This document shows, piece after piece, positions 34,402 to 43,878 of a stretch of 64,000 nucleotides of DNA. Position 1 is the stretch's first letter. Every line of letters begins with the position of its first letter. Both the position numbers and the translations under genes were made by a program. Where the stretch lies: NCBI GenBank assembly GCA_030272155.1, contig CP126193.1, forward strand, positions 4,774,001 to 4,838,000, given 5' to 3'. Origin of the DNA: Tetradesmus obliquus. Taxonomy: Eukaryota > Chlorophyta > Chlorophyceae > Sphaeropleales > Scenedesmaceae. Under the pieces are notes generated by a model. The model did not search any database. It saw only the letters and a list, made by a program, of their open reading frames with translations, and was not told where the DNA came from.

Positions 34402-37400
34402 ACTTTTAGCATGGCATGCAGCATGTCCTCGCGTGCAGCTGGCTCGATGTGCATGAGCCGGCTGCAGATCCTGAGCCCAACAAGCAAGCAGGGCGCACAC
34501 GATGCAACTTCATGCGCAGCAGCAGGCACACTACACACCAGCTGTTTTGTCAGATTTGTGCACTGGTACCAGTACTGCCTTGTGCTGCATGCCTGCCGCA
34601 GGCCGTGATTTGGTGGGTGGGCGCCGCTGGGGCCCGCGCCCGCTGGACCTGGACATTATATTCTACGGCTCCCAGGACCTGCAGCACGAGGTGCTCAGCG
34701 TGCCACACATCAGGTGAGGAAGCGAGGAAGGGCAGGCGCAGTGAGGCTGTGCCTGCAGACCTGTACTGACGCAACTGCAATGACTGCAGCAGTGAGGCTG
34801 TGCCTGCAGGCCTATGCGTGTGTGTGCGTGTGAGTGCGTGTGTCCGTCTGAGCGGCTGTGCTGTCATCCAGGTACTCACACATGCGGCCAACCGTGGTGT
34901 GCAGCGGGCAGGAAGCAGGGTGCATACCAAGCGCAGGCTGCACATGGCAGCTGCGTGCAACAGCGCATCTGAGAATTGGCGCTGCTCTGTGGCTGCTGCT
35001 GCTGCTGTTGCTGCGGCTGCCGTGTTGTCACGCGCAGCTGGCAGGACCGCGCGTTTGTCAAGGCGCCCATTGCCGACCTGCTGCTGCCGGAGGACATTGC
35101 GCGCGGTTACATCCACGAGCCGGCCCCGCAGGCCTCAGTGCTGGAGAAGCTGCTGCAGGCGGTGCAGCAGTGGGAGGCGGAGGGAGGCGAGGCACAGGTG
35201 ATGCTGCACTGCTGCTGCTGCTGCTGCTGCTATGTTATTCTAGAACCTGAGGCCTCACTCTGTCACTTGCATGTTGGAGCAACAGCATCATGCGTGAAAG
35301 AGCATAGTTCGATCACACTGACACCTTCATAACACTTATCACCTGCCATGTTGCCGTGTGCATCGCCGCAGGTGGGGCAGCCCGGGCTGTGCCGCGTGCT
35401 GCCCATCCACAGGCAGATCTGGGAGCTGGGCCACAGCACACACATCTGCGGCATCCTCAACATCACGCCAGACAGCTTCAGCGACGGCGGCAGCCACATG
35501 CCTGGGGCAGCAGCAGCAGCAGCAGCAGCACAGGGGCACTCCAGCCCTACAGTGCACAGTCAAGCAGTGTATGCGCCGCCGGCATTGCCGCCGCAGCAGG
35601 AGGAGCAGCAGCAGGACCAGCAGCAGCAGCAAGCTGCTGAAGCAGACACAGCAGCAGCAGCTGTTGACGGTAGCAGTAGCGCAACAAACTCTGCCACATC
35701 ATCAGAAGGCACCAATAGCAGCAGCAGCAGCAGCAGCAGCAGTTACCCAGCATCTGTGGTAGGCAACCCAGACGTCAACGTGGCAGGCGCTGTGGAGGCT
35801 GCGCGAGCCATGGCGCGGGCTGGCGCGCAGATCATTGATGTTGGCGGCCAGAGCACACGGCCCGGCTCGCAGCGGTTGGGGCCAGAGGAAGAGACGGCGC
35901 GCGTGGTGCCGGTGATACGGTGAGCAAGCACATGATCAAGTGGCACGTAGACATATTGCACATGTGTTGTTGGTTTGTGGCGCAGGTGAACAGCGCAAGG
36001 CTGACGAAGCTCCATAGCATGCGTGCACTGCGTGGATGTACTTTTTATGTTACAAGTGAGAGCAGCTTGCACCTGCGCAGCAGGGCAACTCAGACTGTTT
36101 GCACACATGTGCCAGCTCGAGTGCGTGTTGGCGGAGGCATGCTCATGCCCTGGTGGTCCGCTTCATCTGGTGTACTGCTTCACAGCTCTGGTCTGCCTGC
36201 TGATCACTGCTGCTGCTGCTGCACATCCCCCCAGGGCGCTGCGTGACGACTCAGAGCTGGTGCACCTGCCCGTGTCTGTGGACACCTACCACGCACGCGT
36301 CGCCGAGGCTGCTGTTGCTGCTGGCGCCGACATGGTCAACGACGTGACAGGGGGTCTGCAGGACCCTGCCATGCTGGGCACTGTGGCGCGGCTGGGGGTG
36401 CCCTACTGCCTCATGCACATGCGGGGCGACCTGGCCAACATGACGCAGGTGGGCGGCGAGGGCGGCAGCAGTGACTGTTGAACACGTTTAGATATGGTAT
36501 CTTCCGGTTCAAGGGCGACGGCATCCTGATGTCTTCCTTCTGGCCGTTGTTTGTAAGCATGTAGCGTAGGAAGGGAGGTGAGTGTGCTGGAAGGGCAGGT
36601 GGAAGCAAACTGCTGTCCACCCATGTTTCTGCCACTGGCCGTCATCATCTTCTGGCGCCTGTGCTGTACCGTCTCTCTCACATTTTGCAGCCGCAGCACA
36701 CCACGTACAGCTGCGTGTGGCGGGAAGTGGGCCAGGCGCTGCAGCAGCGCGCTGCTCTGGCCGTGGAAGCCGGCGTACTGCCCTGGAACCTGGTGCTGGA
36801 CCCTGGCCTAGGGTTTGCCAAAACCTCGGAGGGCAGTGCGGAGCTGCTGGGGCACTTGGCAGTGATGCGGCGCGAGACGCTGCGGGGCGTGTGGGGCCGC
36901 ATGCCGCTGCTGGTGGGGCCCAGCCGGAAGCGTTTCATCGGCAAACTTACAGGTGCGCGGCTGGGGTGGGGTTGGTTTCAATTGATGGGGTAGCTCAGAC
37001 TGGAGCGGGCTGGTTTTGTTGCACTGCAGAGCATGCAGGTCGGTGAAAGAATGCAGAGTGTTGCGGCTCGTGGTGTGCTGGCAAGGCTTGACAGAGGCAC
37101 CAGAAAGCGCTGGCAGGACAGCTGGCAGTGCACCATGCTGTGGGCACCTTGCTGTGGTACCACTCGTAGCTGTGCTGGTGCTACTTGATCGTTGAAGTAT
37201 CGAATGACATCACCTAGTTCCCTGTGTGCCTGTCTGTTGTTGCTCTTCTGCAGGCCGGCACACCCCAGCTGAGCGTGACCTGGGCACGGCAGCGGCGTGC
37301 GTGGCAGCGGTAGCGCAGGGCGCTGACATTGTGCGCGTGCACAACGTGCCTGTGGTGGCTGAGGCGCTGCGTGTGGCTGACGGAGTGTTCAGGGGCACAT

Positions 37401-37420
37401 GGCCCATCTTGGAGCCCTGA
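33227..37420 (+). CDS. Bifunctional HPPK-DHPS (folate synthesis)
   Basis: Nine exons join in phase into 574 residues: 33227-33283, 33487-33546, 34207-34351, 34602-34713, 35038-35197, 35372-35919, 36235-36448, 36691-36952 and 37254-37420. Residues 1-180 are 6-hydroxymethyl-7,8-dihydropterin pyrophosphokinase: [16 protein letters not shown], and the signature [13 protein letters not shown]. Residues about 190-574 are dihydropteroate synthase: [75 protein letters not shown] and DIVRVHNV. The two enzymes make dihydropteroate from the pterin and p-aminobenzoate. Plants carry the same fusion in mitochondria. No targeting peptide precedes HPPK in this model, so either the protein is cytosolic or a 5' exon is missing. 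A Gln/Ser-rich insert of about 85 residues separates the first DHPS strand from the helix before DVGGQS. Confidence 0.92.
33650..33757 (+). repeat. About 20-bp tandem repeat in a folate-gene intron
   Basis: The unit AGCTTGAACCCAAGCCAT recurs four to five times with small changes, in the intron between the second and third exons. It has no role in the spliced product. Confidence 0.8.
34737..34813 (+). repeat. Direct repeat in a folate-gene intron
   Basis: A block beginning CAGTGAGGCTGTGCCTGCAG occurs at 34739 and again at 34790, 51 bp apart, in the intron after the fourth exon. Each copy includes acceptor-like CCTGCAG. Confidence 0.75.
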
Positions 37421-37869
37421 CGCTGTAAGCGGCAGGCAGATGACAGGCCACTGGGGCTGCTAATGACTGTTGGTGCTTGTCAAGAGACGTGTGAATTGCT
37501 AATTGGTTGCAGCCTGCATTGCACAAAGGTGGCTTGTGGCATCCTAGAGGCGTGTGGATGGTGTTGCTGTGCTTGAGCGCGTCGCACTCCCATTGGCTGT
37601 GGCTGCGGCGGCAGCCTCACCAAATTTCATTATTGGCCTGCACATGTACATTCGGTTTGCTGGATTGCTGTTGATGCCAGGCATGAGGATGTTGCCACTG
37701 GCCACATGCCCTGCTCATAATTTGGGGGTGCCCAGGGCACTGCATCAGTGATGAGGTGGCAGGTGTCAGGCGGGTGATACTGCACTTTTTGCCCCGCATG
37801 TCAGGTGTGCAGCGCAACATGTTGCGAACGCATGCATATGACATGCGCGGCGCTAGTGGGGTGCCATGT

Positions 37870-37904
37870 TAGATAGAAGGGAGCCACGCCTAATCTTCTA
37901 TCTA
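37870..37904. repeat. Inverted repeat, 10-bp arms
   Basis: TAGATAGAAG at 37870-37879 pairs exactly with 37895-37904 around a 15-nt loop. It lies 450 bp past the folate-gene stop. Confidence 0.75.
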
Positions 37905-38099
37905 TGTTGCACCCTCAGTGTGTTTGCACCCCTGTGGGTTAGGGTTTGTCTCTAAAGCCTGTTGTTTTTGCGACACATGTCTTGCCTGGCTGCATGTGTT
38001 GTGGAGGTTTCTCTGATTTGCAATTGTACTTTGCACTCAGGAGTTGCTGGTGAAGCCGGTAATGGTGCTAATGCTGCAAGGCCGAGCCACACCAATACA

Positions 38100-38117
38100 T
38101 TGTATCTCGAGATACAA
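38100..38117. repeat. Perfect 18-bp palindrome
   Basis: TTGTATCTCGAGATACAA reads the same on both strands. It lies 83 bp upstream of the FPG start codon and could be a protein-binding site, though nothing else supports this. Confidence 0.8.
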
Positions 38118-38199
38118 GGCAGGCGTAATGCAGAGCAAGTTTTCATTGCTGCCATTGTAACTGTCTCCTAGTTTAATTTATTTTATTTTGCGGGAAATC

Positions 38200-41100
38200 A
38201 TGCCGGAGCTGCCAGAGGTTGAGGCAGCTCGACGCATCTTGGAGGAACACTGCGTTGGCAGGGAGATCACGCTGGTGGATGCAGCAGAGGACGAGAGTAT
38301 GTGTGCAGCAATTGTTTTCGAAAAGTTTTCTATGTGGGATGTGCAGAAGTGGTTTTGAGCCGGATCAAAGCACACTAGCAGCTTGCATGCTGAGCCTGTG
38401 GCGGTGACACTGCTGCTGCTCCTCAGTGACTAGACCAGTACAGCAACAACACAACAGTACACAAGCATCACACCACTTTGGCAAGCTCTTTATATCTTGA
38501 TCACCTAAAGCCAAGAGGAAGACGCTGCAAGCAGCAGCGTACCTTGCACGCACCCCACCCACGGCAGCAGCACCGCCCGCGTCCTCAGACCCTGCCACAC
38601 ACGTGCGCCGCTCCATGTGCTGCTGCCGCAGAGATCTTTGGGGGCTCCAGCCCGCAGCAGCTGGTGGCGGCGCTGCAAGGCAGGCGGCTGTTGGCTGCGG
38701 GGCGCAAGGGCAAGAACCTGTGGCTCAGCCTGGAGGGGGCTGGGCCCATGCCGCTGATGCACTTTGGTGAGGGGCCCGCAGGAGCTTGGTGCAATGGCTT
38801 GTGACCTGCATTGTGGGCTGGTGTGTTGCATGGCGGGCTGAAACCTTGCACAAGAAGTGCATGACGTGCACTTGAAAGCTGATCTGGCATGCGTGCTTGT
38901 TGCAGGATCAGCTTGTATGCATTGCGCACAGCAATTCGCACGAGAGGTGCAGGGGCTGTGGCTGTGCAAGCAGACAGGTGTGCTGAGGCACACCAGCAGA
39001 TGCTGTCGCATTATAGTACATATGGTGGAACCAGTAAAAAGAGTGCAGCGCGGTCCAGCACAGCCCTGCCTGTCACTTGCCGCCAGCTGGCAACCCCTGA
39101 GCCCACTCCTGCTGCTTGCACAGGAACGCTTGCTGCTGCTGCTGCAATCACATGCGCCTTTGCTGCTGCTGGCTGCTCTGCTGCTGCTGCTGCTGCTGCA
39201 GGCATGACAGGGTACATTGCAGTGCGAGATGCTGCAGGCGACGTGCACATCGTGGCGTACGAGAAGTGAGCGAGCATGAGTCAGCAGAGCAGCAGCAAGC
39301 CGCTGCACGAGCAGCTGGCTTTGTGCACTGCTGTTCCATAAGAGCTGAGCCCTGCCCAAAGATCGCAGTTGCTGCTTGTAGTACCTCTGTCTGCACGTCA
39401 ACAGCCCTGCTGCCTACCACACATGTGCGCCTCCTGCAATGGGGCACTGTCGCTGCTGTGGCTGTACAGTGGCTCGTCTGATAACACCACCCTGATGGTG
39501 ACTGTCTGCTGCTGTGCCTGCTGCCGTGCTGCACGGTGCTTTGGCTGCTGTGCCTGCCGGCAGTGCCCCTCAAGGTGCTGGCAGCTGGCCGCCCCGCTTC
39601 CACAAGCTGCTGCTGCACTTTGGGCCCCACCCAGACAGGCCCGACGGGCCAGCGTCCTGCGAGCTGGCCTACTGCGATGCACGGCGCTTCGGCAAGTAAG
39701 CCGCAGCAGTCGTACAGCAGTGCAACACCTTCTGTGGGAGGATGGTGGCGGCTAGCCTGTGCATGGCGTCATGAGCTGTTACGCAGCCATGTGGGTTTTA
39801 AGCAGTGATCTGTAACTCAATGAGTATGATCAGCTTGTTCGCCTGTTGTTTCATTGAATACGCTGATTAAGCCTGCCTGTCTGCCTATGGGGCTGCCACC
39901 TGACTGGTTCCCCCGCCCAGACAACTCTACTTTCTCAACTGCTTGGTGTAGATCATCAAGACCTGCTAATGGTCACTGCACCTGCCGGCTGGTGCTGCTT
40001 GACATCTTCAGTGTGAATTTTTAACAGCTGCGTCAGTGCTGTATGCAGCTGGCCGCTGGCACAGGTTACACCCCGGCTGCGCTCACAAACAGCCTGACCG
40101 CGTCCCTGCCTGGCTGCCATGCCTGCTTGTTGCACTGCCTGGCGATGTATCATGACTCAAACTTGTTGTGGCTCATACCATCTGAGATGGCGCCAGGACC
40201 CACATGTAACTGCCCTCTCTCAAACATCACACACTTTGCAGGGTGGGGCTGATGGATGGCAAACTCATCTCCAAGCTGGGCCAGGACCCGCTGCTAAATT
40301 TGCTTGCCTACACCCGGCTGGCTGCGGCTCTGTGTCACTCACTTGCAGGGTCAGGCTGGTGGAGGGCGACCCTGCCGCCTGCGACGCCATCACCAAGCCA
40401 GGCTGGGACCTATTGCTGAGACTGCTTCCTTGCTCAAACCTGGCTGGCTGCTGCTGATTGCCATGTCTCTTGCAGGGTAAGGCTGGTGGATGGCGACCCT
40501 GCTGCTTGTGAGGCCATCACCAAGCTGGGCTGGGACCCGCTGCTGGCCCTGCCCAGCCTGGAGCAGTTTGGCACAGCACTGGCTGCCAAGGCCAAAGGCG
40601 CGGCACGGCTCAAGCCGCTGCTGCTGGACCAGGTGATGCCCGACTGGCTGCTGCCGCTGCTGCTGCTGCTGTTACTTTTTCTTCATGTTTTGGTTGGCAT
40701 GTGCGAGCAGAGTTCTCTTTCTGGGCCGCAACTGCTTAGATCCTGCATTGGACTAGTCTGGCAGATGTATGCAACAGCTTGTCAAGATGCCGTCCAGCTG
40801 CAGTGGCCGCAGATGTGCACCTGCGCTGCTAGCGGTTGCAACAAGCGCTTACCTGACTTGCCGCAGTCTGGCAGGGCTGCTGTTAGCACTAGAGCACTGG
40901 CTGCATTGCCTGCCTCACCTTCCTTACGTGCTGCTGCTGCATGCCTCTTTGCCGTGCTGCAGTCCTTCTGCGCTGGTGTTGGCAACTGGGTAGCTGACGA
41001 GGTGCTGTGGCAGGCACGGCTGCACCCTGAGCAGCTGCTGTCTGAGCTGCAGCCGCAGCACGTGGAGGCGCTGCATGCTGCGCTGCAGCATGTGGTGCAG

Positions 41101-42121
41101 GTGGCTGTGGCCGCCAATGCAGACTCCAGCAAGTTCCCAGAGGACTGGATGTTCCACATCAGGTGGGCCCTTCGATTGCCAGCCATCACATATGATGTAC
41201 CGCAATTTGTTGCCAGAATGTAGAGAGCTTGAAGCAAAATCACTTGGCTTGGTGGGCACGTGAGGAGAGGAATTGAGAGGAACTGTTTTGTTCAGTGATC
41301 AGTGGCAGCTTCAAGTCCTTGAGTTCTGTGCATGTGCATCTACCAGCTACCAATTGCTTGAGCCAAGCGTGCCAATCAATGTAGGATATGTTGAACTACA
41401 AGGTCCCTGGAGCAGCTGCCTAGGATGTAATGGACGGACAGCAGGCGCTGCTGACGCTGTGGGCTGTGCTGCTGCAGGTGGGGTAAGAAGGCAGGCACGC
41501 TGGCGGGACACAAGATAGGTGAGGCAGGGAAGGTGATGCCTGCTGCTGCACAGGCCAGTGTGCTCAGTGCTTACACGTCATGCACAGTTTTCCTGTTGAA
41601 CGAGTTGTAGCTGTGAAGTGCACGTGCTGCTGTTGCCAAGGAAAGATAGCTGATCACCATCATCTCACTTGCATCCCTGCTGCGGTTGCACCTGGCGCTG
41701 CCGCTGCCGCTGCTGCTGCCGCTGCCGCTGCTGTGCTGCAGACCACATCACTGTGGGGTCGCGCACCAGCTGCTACGTGCCAGCCCTGCAGAAGCTCATC
41801 GGCGGGTGAGAGCACTCCTGGCACTGGCTGTATGTCTGCCGCCATGTGCTGCCCTGCGCTGCTCTGCCTTGCCTGCATCATGTTCGCATCATGCTGCTGC
41901 AGCCTGAGCCTAGCAGCACATCATCATTAGCACAAATGTATGCGCAACAAATGCTCTTCTGGAGCCAGGGCAAGTAACACCGCCTGATTTGCTGGCAAGC
42001 ACAACGCTGCTCTTTGTGTTTGTTGTGTGGCGCTGCAGGGGTGCTGCTGGCAAGGCAGCAAAGGCTGCCAAGCCAGCCGCCAGCAAAAATCGCAAGAGTA
42101 AGCAGGCAGAGGAGCAGGACA

Positions 42122-42155
<34 letters not shown>

Positions 42156-42735
42156 GCAGGATGGAAACGAAGAGGCTGGCGAACAGCAGCAGCTGGCTGA
42201 GGCTGCTGGCAGCAAAGCAAGGAAGCAGCCAGTAGCTGCAGCAGGTGGGGTTTGCTGATGACAGCTGTTGGCTGACACCGAGCGAGTGTGCTGTGTGGGT
42301 CTTTGCCTGATGGCAGCCAACTGCAAACAGTGGTGCATGCTCTGGCAGGGGTGTCAGTGTTTGCCTTGCGCCCAGCTCTGCATTGCTGTTGTTGTTATAT
42401 CTGGCCTCTGAGCGTTTGTCATGCCCCTGCCAACTCCCTCAGGTCCTGCAAAGCAGACAGGCAAACGGGCTGCTCCTGCTGCTGCTGCCGCCGCTCCTGC
42501 TGCTCGCGGCAGAGGCACAGCAAAGCGGCGGGCAAGTCAAGCAGAGCAGCAGAAGGAGACGGAAGATAGCACCGGCGGCGCTGCAGCAACAGGAGCTGAG
42601 CAGCAGGGCAGTGCAGCCGCCGAGCCAGCATTGGCAACAGCAGCGGCGGCTCAGCCTGCCAAGGGCCGCAGGAAGCAGCCAGCAGCCACATCAGGCGCTG
42701 CAGCTGCCGGCAGTAGCAGGAAGAAGAGGAGGTGA
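38200..42735 (+). CDS. FPG1: Formamidopyrimidine-DNA glycosylase (plant-type FPG/MutM)
   Basis: Ten exons join in phase into 455 residues: 38200-38296, 38632-38766, 39202-39265, 39585-39695, 40476-40632, 40963-41162, 41478-41518, 41742-41805, 42039-42244 and 42443-42735. The start MPELPEVEAARR gives the catalytic Pro2 and Glu3. RKGKNLWL carries the conserved Lys, LMHFGMTGYIAV and DARRFGKVRLVD follow, and SFCAGVGNWVADEVLWQARL is the helix-two-turn-helix. VGSRTSCYVPALQKL replaces the bacterial zinc finger, as in plant FPG proteins. The last 150 residues are Lys/Ala/Gln-rich and basic, likely nuclear-targeting and DNA-binding. The enzyme removes oxidised purines such as 8-oxoguanine and cuts the strand by beta,delta-elimination. 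Introns before the third and fifth exons are unusual: the first ends in a CTG run and the second contains two decayed copies of the exon. Confidence 0.92.
39178..39200 (+). repeat. (CTG)7 run forming an intron 3' end
   Basis: Seven CTG units run directly into CAG, the acceptor of the third FPG exon at 39202. No ordinary pyrimidine tract intervenes. Confidence 0.8.
40241..40560 (+). repeat. Triplicated acceptor and exon start in FPG
   Basis: Three related blocks start at 40242, 40349 and 40476, each just after a TTGCAG or TTTGCAG acceptor. All encode versions of (V)RLVDGDPAACEAITKLGW followed by DPLL. Only the third runs on into the full exon and a donor at 40632, and best matches the enzyme. 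The first two have lost residues and donors and are tandem decoys. The spacing is 107 and 127 bp, and intron sequence upstream of each acceptor (GGCTGGCTGC...) was copied too. Confidence 0.85.
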
Positions 42736-43878
42736 TGGGTTGCTGTGTCGCCAATCCCTGAAAACTGCAGCATTGTGGAAATTCAGCGCCAGCCGACAGT
42801 ACGCCACTGGCGTGGCACAATGGGTGCAAGGCCGTTGCACCGAGCAGCTGGGTCTAAGTTTGTGGTCCTGATAGGCAGCCTGTAACAGATGACAACATGC
42901 CAGGTGACACATGTTTCACTGAACGAGCCCATAAAAGCGTTTTGTGGACGCGCACACCATCCTGCATGCCAAAGTCTTTCAGCTTGGGGAGGTCCAAGGA
43001 TGACAAAGACTTGTGAGGTTTAACCGATGATTGGCAGCGAGCCCTCGAGCAGAGGCAGAGTACGCCCACCTCCATGCCTCGTCGCGACGCTGGTGCTCCT
43101 CGTGTTTGCTTCGACGATCACCTAGGTAGCTTGTAGGGTAGATCAGTCACTACGGACGAGCACCCAGGCACCTGCTTGTTTCATCAGGGAACGTCCATCA
43201 TGAGCGCCTGGACGTGAATACTGCATGTTTTACGTGCCTTTACACAATAGATTCATAGTTCTCAACGTCCGCTCGGCACATTGAGAACACCATATCAGGT
43301 GCGATCTTGTGAGTCATTGGTGCTACATGCTTCACACCGCCAGCTAGCAATCGCTATGAATCGCAAAATATTGAACAGATCTCATGTGCCGCCGCGGCTG
43401 CCCCGTGCAGGCTGCTAGCGGCCACCAGTCCAAGGCTTAACTGCTGTAGAGCAGCAGACGGCAAATTACGCTCATCGTGCAACAAGTTTGCACTGATTTG
43501 GCTTCAGGTGCGCCAATCCGACACATGTGCAAGAGTCTGTGCAGATCATGGCTCTGCCAGAGCAGACACAGCTGCAGCCTGTTCCCTGGCATATGTGGCA
43601 CAGCAGCAGCAGCAGCAGAAGGGCAAGCAGATCACACATCAGGCAAAGGGAAAGCTGTATGTCACATCTTATGGGCAGTCCATGCTGGTGTTCTCACGAT
43701 CACAAGGGTTTGCATGCCAGAGATCCAACAGCCAAGAACAACACTATGCTGAAACCGCCACAGCAGCAACAAGCACAAGCTGATCGTACACGCGCTGCGC
43801 ACGCAATCCTTCAGCACACCGCATGATCACCCTTCTATACACTTGGTTGCCATCCTTTCATGATGGCCATGCAGGTAC
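42736..43878. other. Intergenic between FPG and the giant low-complexity gene
   Basis: The 1.1 kb hold the 3' UTR of FPG and the promoter, and perhaps a 5' exon, of the next gene. An acceptor (CCATGCAG) ends at 43874, just before the proposed start at 43879, so an upstream coding exon is possible. A frame at 43527-43826 is open but could not be joined in phase. Confidence 0.4.
42881..42885 (+). terminator. Possible TGTAA polyadenylation signal of FPG
   Basis: TGTAA lies 146 nt past the FPG stop codon in the correct sense. It fits the green-algal signal, but chance occurrence cannot be excluded. Confidence 0.35.

Larger units (their letters stand above)
37421..38199. other. Intergenic between folate and FPG genes
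   Basis: No gene is seen in these 779 bp. A hairpin with perfect 10-bp arms lies at 37870-37904 and an 18-bp palindrome at 38100-38117. The last 30 bp before the FPG start are A+T-rich. Confidence 0.45.

Noticed and set aside
40242-40475. First two FPG copies as genuine extra exons
   Set aside because: They lack good donors and have lost conserved residues; joining the third copy directly gives a normal FPG sequence.
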